Assembly: GCF_900603025.1 (NCBI RefSeq)
Contig: NZ_LR026975.1
Location: forward strand, 2,790,001 to 2,854,000
Source of the DNA: Mycolicibacterium hassiacum DSM 44199
GTDB lineage: Bacteria; Actinomycetota; Actinomycetes; Mycobacteriales; Mycobacteriaceae
Direction: 5' to 3'
DNA: 64,000 nt
Below are positions 45,573-53,790 of the stretch, one piece after another. A program made the translations under genes and the position numbers. The first letter of the stretch is position 1, and each line of letters starts with the position of its first letter. The notes beneath the pieces are model-generated. The model searched no databases and was not told the origin of the DNA. It saw only the letters and a list, made by a program, of their open reading frames with translations.

Positions 45573-47597
45573 ACGAGCCGGACCGAGAAGATCACCGCGC
45601 TGCTGGCCAAGGCGGTCACCGCGCTCGGCGGATCCGAGCGCCCCGGCCAGATCGAGATGGCTTGTGCCGTGGCGCGAGCCTTCGACACCGGCGAGCACCT
45701 GGCCGTGCAGGCCGGCACCGGGACCGGCAAGTCGCTGGCCTACCTGGTGCCCGCCGTCGTGCGCGCGGTGGAAACCGAACGGCCGGTGGTGGTCTCGACA
45801 GCCACCATCGCCCTGCAACGGCAGCTGGTCGATCGCGATCTGCCCCGATTGGCCGACTCGCTGGCCGATGAGCTACCGCGCCGCCCGCGTTTCGCCCTGT
45901 TGAAGGGCCGCGGAAACTACCTGTGCTTGAACAAGATCCACAACGGTTCTGAGCACGGCAGCGACCCGCCGGAAGCGGATCTGCCGCAGGAGGAGCTCTT
46001 CGACCCGGTGCCCGCCACCGCCCTGGGCCGCGAGGTACAGCGGCTGACGGCCTGGACGTCGGACACCGAGTCCGGTGACCGCGATGAACTGGTGCCCGGC
46101 GTGACGGACCGGGCGTGGGCTCAGGTCAGCGTCTCGGCGCGGGAGTGCATCGGTATGGCCCGCTGCCCGTACGGCACCGACTGCTTCGCCGAACGGGCGC
46201 GCGAACGAGCCGGCCGCGCGGACATCATCGTGACCAACCACGCGCTGCTGGCCATCGACGCGGTCTCGGACGCCGCGGTGCTGCCCGATCACGAGCTACT
46301 GGTCGTCGACGAGGCGCATGAACTCGTCGATCGGGTCACCGGGGTGGCCACCGGTGAACTGTCCGCCACCTCGATGGCGGTGGCGCAGCGTCGCGCCGCG
46401 CGGCTGGTCGACGCCGAGCTCAGCGATCAACTCGACACCGCGGTCGCCGCGCTGACCGCGCTGATCGGCGACGGCGCGCCTGGCCGCATCGACGTGCTCG
46501 ACGACGACCTGGCCACCGCACTGGCCGCGCTGCGCGACGCCGCCCGCCGGGTCCGCTCGGCCATCGACCTGAGCCCCAGCGACCCGAAGGCCGCGGCGGC
46601 GCGCGCCGAAGCCGTCACCGCGCTGAGCGATGTCGGCGAGACGGCGGCGCGGATGCTCGACTCGTTCGGGCCGCCCATCGCAGACCGCACCGATGTGGTG
46701 TGGCTGGAGCGCGAGACCATCCGCGGTGCCGAGCGGGCGGTGCTGCGGGTCGCCCCGCTGACGGTGGCGGGGCTGTTGCGGAGCCGGCTGTTCGAGCGTT
46801 CCACCACCGTGCTGACGTCGGCCACGTTGACAGTCGGCGGCAGTTTCGACGCGATGGCCGGCGCCTGGGGGCTGACCAGCGGCCCGGAGAACCCGGCCGA
46901 TTCCGACAACCCGAAGAAGCCCCAGATCCGTTGGCGGGGAATCGATGTCGGCTCGCCGTTCAACCACGCGAAGTCCGGCATCCTCTACGTGGCGGCGCAT
47001 CTGCCGCCACCGGGCCGCGACGGCACCGGCTCACCGGAGCAACTCGACGAGATCGCCGGGCTGATCACCGCCGCCGGCGGACGGACCCTGGGGCTGTTCT
47101 CGTCGATGCGAGCGGCCCGAACGGCAGCCGAGACCATGCGCGAGCGACTCGACACCCCGGTGCTGTGCCAAGGCGACGACAGCACCACCACGCTGGTGAA
47201 ACGCTTCGCCGAGGATCCGGAGACATCGCTGTTCGGAACCCTGTCGCTGTGGCAGGGCGTCGACGTTCCCGGCCCGTCGCTGTCGCTGGTGCTCATCGAC
47301 CGGATCCCCTTCCCCAGACCGGACGATCCGCTGTTGACCGCACGTCAGCGCAGGGTGGCCGCGCGCGGCGGCAACGGTTTCATGGCGGTGGCGGCCAGCC
47401 ACGCCGCGCTGCTGCTCGCGCAGGGTGCGGGCCGGTTGCTGCGCAGTGCCGACGACCGGGGTGTCGTCGCGGTGCTGGACTCCCGGATGGCGACCGCGCG
47501 CTACGCCGGCTACCTGCGGGCGTCGCTGCCGCCGTTCTGGTCGACCACCGATCCGGTCCAGGTCCGCCAGGCGCTGCAGCGGCTGCATACCCGCTGA
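45573..47597 (+). CDS. dinG: DinG-family ATP-dependent DNA helicase
   Basis: 674 residues in this model. Walker A QAGTGTGKSLAYLVPA near 49, STATIALQRQLVDRDLPRL near 80, LLKGRGNYLCLNKI, cluster Cys region SARECIGMARCPYGTDCF near 190 (with the Cys of NYLC), DEAHEL near 245, TVLTSATLTVGG near 410 and QGAGRLLRSADDRGVVAVLDSR. A 5'-3' iron-sulfur helicase. The AGGAG site at 45563-45567 is followed after 5 bases by ACG, in the place of the GTG of M. tuberculosis. The only near alternative is GTG 45495, which overlaps pncB by 70 bases; ATG 45657 would delete the N-terminus. Confidence 0.9.
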   Translation, partial: TSRTEKITALLAKAVTALGGSERPGQIEMACAVARAFDTGEHLAVQAGTGTGKSLAYLVPAVVRAVETERPVVVSTATIALQRQLVDRDLPRLADSLADELPRRPRFALLKGRGNYLCLNKIHNGSEHGSDPPEADLPQEELFDPVPATALGREVQRLTAWTSDTESGDRDELVPGVTDRAWAQVSVSARECIGMARCPYGTDCFAERARERAGRADIIVTNHALLAIDAVSDAAVLPDHELLVVDEAHELVDRVTGVATGELSATSMAVAQRRAARLVDAELSDQLDTAVAALTALIGDGAPGRIDVLDDDLATALAALRDAARRVRSAIDLSPSDPKAAAARAEAVTALSDVGETAARMLDSFGPPIADRTDVVWLERETIRGAERAVLRVAPLTVAGLLRSRLFERSTTVLTSATLTVGGSFDAMAGAWGLTSGPENPADSDNPKKPQIRWRGIDVGSPFNHAKSGILYVAAHLPPPGRDGTGSPEQLDEIAGLITAAGGRTLGLFSSMRAARTAAETMRERLDTPVLCQGDDSTTTLVKRFAEDPETSLFGTLSLWQGVDVPGPSLSLVLIDRIPFPRPDDPLLTARQRRVAARGGNGFMAVAASHAALLLAQGAGRLLRSADDRGVVAVLDSRMATARYAGYLRASLPPFWSTTDPVQVRQALQRLHTR

Positions 47598-47672
47598 ACG
47601 ACTTCACTATTCTGGGCACAGGTCGCTCTGAGCCCGAGGGGGATCGCGGCCACCGGGTGGAAGGCGTGGGTC

Positions 47673-49145
47673 ATGAGCCGACGGCAGCGGGGGGTTCCGG
47701 TCACGGTCCGGGCGCTCGCGCCCGGCCCCCTGCTCATCACGATCCTTGCGACCCTTGTCGTCGCCGGTTGCGCACACGTGATCCAGGGCCGTCCCGTCTC
47801 GGTGTTCGCCGATCCGTTCCGGGTCGCCGGGATGCCCGCCACCGACGGGCCGAGCGGTCTGCGCTCCGACGCCGCGCCGCCGACTCGCAACGTGACCAAC
47901 ACCGATGACGGCGACATCGACGAGCTGGCCCGCCAGGCGATCAGCGATGTCGAACAGTTCTGGAGCTCCACCTATCCGTCGACGTTTCCCGGCAAGTTCC
48001 GCCCGGTCCGCGACCTGTTGTCCTGGGACGCCCGCGATTTCGCGAACGTCGGCTTCTGCGGCGACATCACGTTCACGTTCGTCAATGCCGGTTACTGCCA
48101 CGACGACCGCACCATCGGCTGGGACCGCGGGATACTGCTGCCCGCCCTGCGGCGTGCCTACGGGGACATGGGCGTGGTGATGACGCTCGCCCACGAGTAC
48201 GGCCACTCCGTCCAGTTCCAGTCCGGCCTGCTCAGCAAGGACTCCCCCACCCTGGTCGCCGAACAGCAGGCCGACTGCATGTCCGGGGCGTACATGCGCT
48301 GGGTTGCCGAGGGTAACTCCCCGCGGTTCACGCTGTCGACCAGCGACGGACTGAACAACGTTCTGGCAGCGGTGATCTCGTTCCGCGACCCGGTTCTCAA
48401 CGAAGGCGATCCGACGGCCGGGATGGACGAGCACGGTTCGGCGTTCGAGCGGGTGTCGGCGTTTCAGTTCGGCTTCACCGAAGGGGCGGAGGCCTGCCGG
48501 TCGATCGACCTGCGCGAGATCGACCAGCGCCGCGGTCCGCTGCCGATGGTGCTGCCCGAGTACGCGACCGGTGAGCTGCCGGTCAGCGAACGGTCGGTCC
48601 GCGACATCGTCGAGGCGCTGGAAACCGCGTTCACCCCGGCCGACCCGCCGGGACTGCTGTTCGAGCCCGTCGAGTGTCCCGACGCGCGCCCGAGCCCGCC
48701 GGTGTCGTACTGCCCGGCGACCAACACCATCACCGTGGACCTGCCCGGGCTGGAGGCGTTGGCGGCCCGCACCGACGACGGCGACGCGGTGAGCCTGGCG
48801 ACCGGCGACAACGTGGCCTACTCGGTGTTGATGTCGCGCTATATGCAGGCGATTCAGCGCGAACACGGCGGGGTGGCGCTCGACGACGCCAAGGCCGCGC
48901 TGCGCACCGCCTGCCTGACCGGGGTGGCCACTACGAGACTCGCCGAGGAGACCCCCACCCCGACGGGCACCACCGTGATGCTCACCGCCGGCGACATCGA
49001 CGAGGCGGTGTCGGGCATCCTCACCAACGGTCTGGCCGCCAGCGACGTCAACGGCGAGTCGGTACCGTCCGGGTTCGCCCGGATCGACGCCTTCCGGGTC
49101 GGTGTGCTCGGCGACGAGGAGCGCTGTTTCAAGCGGTTCAGCTGA
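47673..49145 (+). CDS. Secreted zinc metallopeptidase lipoprotein (LpqM-like)
   Basis: 490 residues. N-terminal signal with lipobox: LLITILATLVVAGCAH (Cys near residue 33) for lipid anchoring. The zinc motif is VMTLAHEYGHSVQFQSG near 170 and the third ligand region is LVAEQQADCMSGAYM near 190, the pattern of neutral zinc metallopeptidases (PF04228). Several Cys may form disulfides. The overall plan is that of mycobacterial LpqM, but I cannot confirm orthology. In M. tuberculosis dinG is next to glgP; this gene and the next two are between them here. ATG 47673. Confidence 0.8.
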   Translation: MSRRQRGVPVTVRALAPGPLLITILATLVVAGCAHVIQGRPVSVFADPFRVAGMPATDGPSGLRSDAAPPTRNVTNTDDGDIDELARQAISDVEQFWSSTYPSTFPGKFRPVRDLLSWDARDFANVGFCGDITFTFVNAGYCHDDRTIGWDRGILLPALRRAYGDMGVVMTLAHEYGHSVQFQSGLLSKDSPTLVAEQQADCMSGAYMRWVAEGNSPRFTLSTSDGLNNVLAAVISFRDPVLNEGDPTAGMDEHGSAFERVSAFQFGFTEGAEACRSIDLREIDQRRGPLPMVLPEYATGELPVSERSVRDIVEALETAFTPADPPGLLFEPVECPDARPSPPVSYCPATNTITVDLPGLEALAARTDDGDAVSLATGDNVAYSVLMSRYMQAIQREHGGVALDDAKAALRTACLTGVATTRLAEETPTPTGTTVMLTAGDIDEAVSGILTNGLAASDVNGESVPSGFARIDAFRVGVLGDEERCFKRFS

Positions 49146-49152
49146 CCGCCCG

Positions 49153-49971
49153 CTAGATCTTCGTGGTGGTTCCGTACCAGGCCACCACCGCCTCGGACTG
49201 CTCGGTGGATCTGGTCAGGAACGCGTACGAGCGGATGAACGACTCCCCGACGCAGCCGTCGATCTTGACCCGGAAGTTGCTCACCATGACCCACGGCTCG
49301 GAGCCTTTGAACTCCTTCTTGGTCACCGGAACGATGTTGACCAGGCCGGGCTTGAGCCCCACAGTCACGCCGCCGCCGATGTTGCCGCCGAGCGTCGGCA
49401 GGATCCCGATCTCGAGCGGCCCGGCGGCGTCGAGACCCAGGATGCCCATCGACGGGCTCAGGCCCGCGGTGCCGGTCAACGAGACACCGTTGGAGGTGCT
49501 CATGTCGATGCCGCACCCGATCTCGTAGCCGACCTCCAACGTGCCCTCAGGGGTCTCGCCGTCGGGGCCGGCGAGCGACCCGGTGAAGATCCCGCCGACC
49601 ACGTATTCGCGCGACGACAGTGCCGTCGTCAGCGGCGCCACCGGTGCATGTGTCTCGTCCTTGGCCGACAGCGTCAGCGTCCACCCGTCGGGAGTGTTCA
49701 GCACCGCCGGCGGTGTCGACTCCACCCTGCCGACCGCGAGGGCCTCCTCGGGCGGCGGGGCGTCGGCAGCCGGCTCGGGCCCGGGCTGTTCGCCCGCAGG
49801 TGCCGCCGACTCCTCGGGGGCTGCCTCCTCGACCTCGGTGGACTCGGCGGCCGACTCGCCGTCGGGTTGCGCGGTGGCCGCTCCCGAAACAGCGCCCAGG
49901 GCCATTCCCAGGCTCGCTCCCCCGACCGCCAGCACCGATAGCGCACGCCGCAACACTTCCCCAACTGCCAC
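49153..49971 (-). CDS. MspA-family porin-like protein
   Basis: 272 residues. Signal peptide LRRALSVLAVGGASLGMALGAVSGAATAQ, then a Pro/Glu/Ala-rich linker (about residues 35-80), then an MspA-like beta domain with the family block EGTLEVGYEIGCGIDMS near 148. Further MspA-type strands follow to EPWVMVSNFRVKIDGCVGESF. Two Cys (GCGID and DGCVG) could form a disulfide absent from classical MspA. I chose GTG 49971 because GGAGGAAGG lies 8 bases upstream; a TTG 51 bases further up has no such site. MspA proteins form octameric outer-membrane channels; the linker may reach periplasmic or peptidoglycan layers. Confidence 0.82.
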   Translation of the reverse strand: MAVGEVLRRALSVLAVGGASLGMALGAVSGAATAQPDGESAAESTEVEEAAPEESAAPAGEQPGPEPAADAPPPEEALAVGRVESTPPAVLNTPDGWTLTLSAKDETHAPVAPLTTALSSREYVVGGIFTGSLAGPDGETPEGTLEVGYEIGCGIDMSTSNGVSLTGTAGLSPSMGILGLDAAGPLEIGILPTLGGNIGGGVTVGLKPGLVNIVPVTKKEFKGSEPWVMVSNFRVKIDGCVGESFIRSYAFLTRSTEQSEAVVAWYGTTTKI

Positions 49972-50073
49972 CGTCGTGACCTTCCTCCGGCTGTCGTTAC
50001 GTTGCCTCACTAACTTCGGCAACCTACTCCGGTGTGTTCGGGGTCACGTCAGCGGTCCAGCAAAGCGCAGGTC

Positions 50074-50922
50074 TCAGTCGGGCATGCGCAGCACGAAACC
50101 GGCCTCCAGCGCCACCCACAGCCCGCCGTCCGGGCCGATCGCCAGGCCGTGCGGTTCGCTGCCGTGCGGCAGGTCGATCACGACGATCTCGCCGTCGCCG
50201 CCGACCCGGGCGAGCTGGTGCGAACCCCACAGACTCACCCACACCCCGTCGGCCGGGTCGGCGATGACGGCGTGCGGTTTGCCGGGCAGGTCGATCTCCT
50301 GGATCGCCTCGTCCATCGGGATGCGGCCGAGCCGCTCGGCACCGAACTCGGTGAACCAGATCGCGTCGTCGTGGGTCGTGGCGATACCGACCGGTCCGGC
50401 AGCGCGGGTGGGCAGTTCGCGCACGGTCAGTTCCCCCGACGGAGCCAGCCGCGCGATCGCGTTGTCGGCGTTGAGGGTCAGCCACAAGGCGTTGTCGGGG
50501 CCCACGGTGATCATCGCCGGTCCACCGCCGACCGGGAACCAGTCGAGCGACCGCCCGTCGGGTGCGAACCTGCCCACCGATCCGGACCCCATCGCGGTGA
50601 ACCACAGCGCGGCGTCGGGGCCGACCGTGATGCCGTAGGGCGCGCTGCCGGCGGGCAGCTCGACCGCGCTGAGCTCGCCACCGGGGCCGATCCGGCCGAT
50701 CCGGTCGTCACCGTTGCGGGTGAACCACAGCGCACCGTCGGGACCGGCGGTGATCAGCGACGGCCGGCTGCCCGCCGCGACCTCGAACACCCGCACCTCG
50801 CCGGCGGTGCCGACCCGGGCGATCGCGCCGGCGTGCACCAGCGTCACCCACAGCGCCCCGTCCGGTCCCGCGGCCAGCGCATACGGCCCGCCGTCGAGCG
50901 CGACCTTGCGGGCCGCGGTCAC
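50074..50922 (-). CDS. Vgb-like seven-bladed propeller (virginiamycin B lyase family)
   Basis: 282 residues made of repeated blades with GPDGALWFT-type sequence about every 42 residues (GPDGALWVT, GPDGALWFT, GPDAALWFT, GPDNALWLT, HDDAIWFT, PADGVWVS, GPDGGLWVA). The family includes streptogramin B lyase, which opens the lactone using His/Glu residues in the central pore; candidates here are in TEFGAERLGR and GSEPHGLAIG. Cytoplasmic by lack of a signal. True lyase activity is uncertain, since many homologues have other roles. GTG 50922. It lies 55 bases downstream of glgP, on the same strand. Confidence 0.8.
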   Translation of the reverse strand: MTAARKVALDGGPYALAAGPDGALWVTLVHAGAIARVGTAGEVRVFEVAAGSRPSLITAGPDGALWFTRNGDDRIGRIGPGGELSAVELPAGSAPYGITVGPDAALWFTAMGSGSVGRFAPDGRSLDWFPVGGGPAMITVGPDNALWLTLNADNAIARLAPSGELTVRELPTRAAGPVGIATTHDDAIWFTEFGAERLGRIPMDEAIQEIDLPGKPHAVIADPADGVWVSLWGSHQLARVGGDGEIVVIDLPHGSEPHGLAIGPDGGLWVALEAGFVLRMPD

Positions 50923-50977
50923 GGCCGACCACCCCCGGCCGGTGGGCGCCGCACGGCCCGGTGCCGTGTCGTGCCGG

Positions 50978-53590
50978 TCATGCGAGCCGGACGAGTCCGA
51001 GCTCGTTGTCGCCGGCCAGCAGCGGATGGTGCGGCAACACCCGAACGGTGTAGCCCACCGGGCCTGCCACCGGCAGCGGTGTCGTCGTCGAGAACAACTC
51101 GGTGCCGCCGTCCCCGCTGCCGGTGTGGCGCATCGGCACCTTGACCGGATCGATGAGCGCGTCGGACTCGTCGACCCGGCCCAGCACCGCCTGCACCGAG
51201 ACCTCGTCCGGGCGTAGGCCGGCCAGCTGCACGGTCGCGGTCAGGGTCAGCTCCGACCCCAGCAGCGGGGTGTCGGGCAGCCCGTAGCTGTCGACGTCGG
51301 TGATCCGGACATCGGGCCAGGCCTCGGCCACCCGCAGCCGGTACGCCGCGAGCTCGCGCGCGGCGCCGAACGGTTCGCCCGCGCTGTCGGCGGCCACGGT
51401 GCGCCGCAGCGACCGGGCTGCCGGTGCGTAGTACTTCTCCGTGTAGTCCTGCACCATCCGCGATGCCAACACCTTGGGTCCCAACGCGATCAGGGTGTGG
51501 CGCACCATCTCGACCCAGCGGGTCGGGATGCCGTTGTCGTCGCGCTCGTAGAACTTCGGTGCGACCGACTGCTCCAGCAGGTCGTACAGCGCGGCCGCCT
51601 CGAGGTCGTCGCGACGGGCCTCGTCGACCCCGTCGGCGGTCGGGATCTCCCACCCGTTCTCGCCGTCGTACCACTCGTCCCACCAGCCGTCGCGGATCGA
51701 CAGGTTCAGCCCGCCGTTGAGCGCACTCTTCATACCGGACGTGCCGCAGGCCTCCAGTGGCCGCAGCGGATTGTTCAGCCACACATCGCAACCCCAGTAC
51801 AGTAGCCGGGCCATCGACATGTCGTAGTCCGGCAGAAACGCGATGCGGTGCCGGACCTCGGGCCGGTCGGCGAACCGGACCACCTGCTGGATCAGCGCCT
51901 TGCCGCCTTCGTCGGCGGGATGCGATTTACCGGCCACGATCAGCTGGATCGGGCGCTGCTCGTCGAGCAGCAGCTTCTCCAGCCGCTGCGGGTCGCGCAG
52001 CATCAAGGTCAGCCGCTTGTAGGTCGGTACCCGTCGCGCGAAGCCGACGGTGAGCACATCGGGATCGAAAGCTGTTGCGATCCATCCGAGTTCGGCCTCA
52101 GCCGCGCCCCGCTCCAGCCAGGACCGCCGCAGCCGGACTCGCACATCCTCCACCAGCCGCCGGCGCAGCTCCGAGCGGATGGACCAGATCTGCTCGGGCG
52201 CAACCTTGTTCAACCGTTGCCAGACGGCGGGCTCACGCAGCTTGTCGAGGTCCTCGCTGCCGAGCAGTTCGCGGCCCAACTCGATCCACTGCGGTGCAGC
52301 CCAGGTGGGTGCGTGCACACCGTTGGTGATCGACCCGATCGGCACCTCATCGGGATCGAAACCGGGCCACAGCGAATTGAACATCGCCCTGCTGACCTTG
52401 CCGTGCAGCCGCGACACCCCGTTGGCCCGCTGCGCCAGCCGCAGACCCATGTGGGCCATGTTGAACACCGAGGGGTCGTTCTCGGCGCCGAACGCGATGA
52501 TGCGCTCCAGCGGTACGCCGGGCAGCAGGCGCGACATCTCGCCGTCCGGTCCATCGGCGCCGCTGCCGCCGAAGTAGCGGCGCACCATCTCGACCGGGAA
52601 CCGGTCGATGCCGGCCGGCACCGGAGTGTGGGTGGTGAACACCGTCGAGGACCGCACGACCGTCAGCGCGGTGTCCAAATCCAGGCCCGCGTCGATGAGT
52701 TCACGAATGCGCTCGGCCCCGAGGAAACCCGCGTGCCCCTCGTTCATGTGGAACACCTCGGGGGCCGGCCGACCCTCGATCTCACAGAACGCCCGAATCG
52801 CCCGCACCCCGCCGATACCGGCCAGGATCTCCTGCTTGATGCGGTGTTCCTGGTCGCCGCCGTAGAGCCGATCGGTCACACTGCGCAGTTCGTGATCGTT
52901 CTCCGGGACGTCGGAATCCAGTAACAACAACGGAATTCGCCCCACCTGAGCCACCCAGACCCGGGCGTGCAGGGTGCGGTCGTCGGGCATCGCGATGCGG
53001 ACCAGCACCGGTTTGTTGTCGGCGCCGGTGAGCAGATGCAGCGGCAGCCCTTGCGGATCCAGCGCGGGATAGCTCTGCTGCTGCCAGCCGTCGGCGGTCA
53101 GCGACTGGCGGAAGTAGCCCGAACGGTACAGCAGGCCGACCCCGATCAGCGGCAGCCCGAGATCGGATGCGGACTTCAGATGATCACCGGCCAGGATGCC
53201 CAGGCCGCCGGAGTAGTTGGGCAGCGACTCGGCGATCCCGAACTCCATCGAGAAGTAGGCGATCCCGTTGGGGAACTCCGCCCCGTTCTCGATCTGTTGC
53301 TGATACCACAGCGGCCGGGTCAGGTAATCGTCGAGTTCGGCATTGAGCGCGTCCAGCCGTGCCAGGAACTCCTCGTCGGCGGCGAGCTCGTCTAGCCGCT
53401 TGGGGGTGACCTGCCCGAGTAGCCCGACCGGATCACAGCCGACCTGCTGCCACAGCTCCGGATCGACCGCCCGGAACAACTCCTGGGTCGGCCGGTCCCA
53501 GGACCAGCGCAGGTTGATCGACAGCCGTTGCAGCGCGGCAAGCCGTTCCGGCAGATGAACGCGGACAGTGAAACGCCTCAGGGCTTTCAT
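50978..53590 (-). CDS. glgP: Alpha-glucan phosphorylase
   Basis: 870 residues, the short actinobacterial/thermophile type (GlgP of M. tuberculosis Rv1328). YFSMEFGIAESLPNYSGGLGILAGDHLKSASDLG near 96, TTHTPVPAGIDRFP near 325, GVHAPTWA near 418, and the PLP site EACGTSGMKSALNGGLNLSIRDGWW with Lys621. It releases glucose-1-phosphate from alpha-glucan, the opposite direction of GlgE/GlgB. It diverges from glgE with 200 bases between the starts. ATG 53590. Full length and all active-site segments appear intact. Confidence 0.93.
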   Translation of the reverse strand: MKALRRFTVRVHLPERLAALQRLSINLRWSWDRPTQELFRAVDPELWQQVGCDPVGLLGQVTPKRLDELAADEEFLARLDALNAELDDYLTRPLWYQQQIENGAEFPNGIAYFSMEFGIAESLPNYSGGLGILAGDHLKSASDLGLPLIGVGLLYRSGYFRQSLTADGWQQQSYPALDPQGLPLHLLTGADNKPVLVRIAMPDDRTLHARVWVAQVGRIPLLLLDSDVPENDHELRSVTDRLYGGDQEHRIKQEILAGIGGVRAIRAFCEIEGRPAPEVFHMNEGHAGFLGAERIRELIDAGLDLDTALTVVRSSTVFTTHTPVPAGIDRFPVEMVRRYFGGSGADGPDGEMSRLLPGVPLERIIAFGAENDPSVFNMAHMGLRLAQRANGVSRLHGKVSRAMFNSLWPGFDPDEVPIGSITNGVHAPTWAAPQWIELGRELLGSEDLDKLREPAVWQRLNKVAPEQIWSIRSELRRRLVEDVRVRLRRSWLERGAAEAELGWIATAFDPDVLTVGFARRVPTYKRLTLMLRDPQRLEKLLLDEQRPIQLIVAGKSHPADEGGKALIQQVVRFADRPEVRHRIAFLPDYDMSMARLLYWGCDVWLNNPLRPLEACGTSGMKSALNGGLNLSIRDGWWDEWYDGENGWEIPTADGVDEARRDDLEAAALYDLLEQSVAPKFYERDDNGIPTRWVEMVRHTLIALGPKVLASRMVQDYTEKYYAPAARSLRRTVAADSAGEPFGAARELAAYRLRVAEAWPDVRITDVDSYGLPDTPLLGSELTLTATVQLAGLRPDEVSVQAVLGRVDESDALIDPVKVPMRHTGSGDGGTELFSTTTPLPVAGPVGYTVRVLPHHPLLAGDNELGLVRLA

Positions 53591-53665
53591 CGGGCCATCA
53601 CGCGAGTCAACATTACTGACATTCCGGCCGTTTGCAGGCTCGGCGACGGCTTACCCCGCCGACGG

Positions 53666-53693
53666 TTGGCTCGCCCACTACGGTGGGTATAGG
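53666..53693 (+). promoter_or_regulatory. Possible sigma-A-type promoter for glgE
   Basis: TTGGCT (53666-53671) and TATAGG (53688-53693) are 16 bases apart, 97 bases before the glgE GTG. Each hexamer matches the consensus at four of six positions. It lies in the divergent region with glgP. The motif is weak in statistical terms. Confidence 0.4.
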
Positions 53694-53790
53694 GCGTGAC
53701 GAGGCCTTTCGACATGATCGGGAGCAGCGGCCGCACCGGGCGTGATTCAACGGCGATGGCGCACCTGGCCGCACCGGGTAAGGAGTATGG

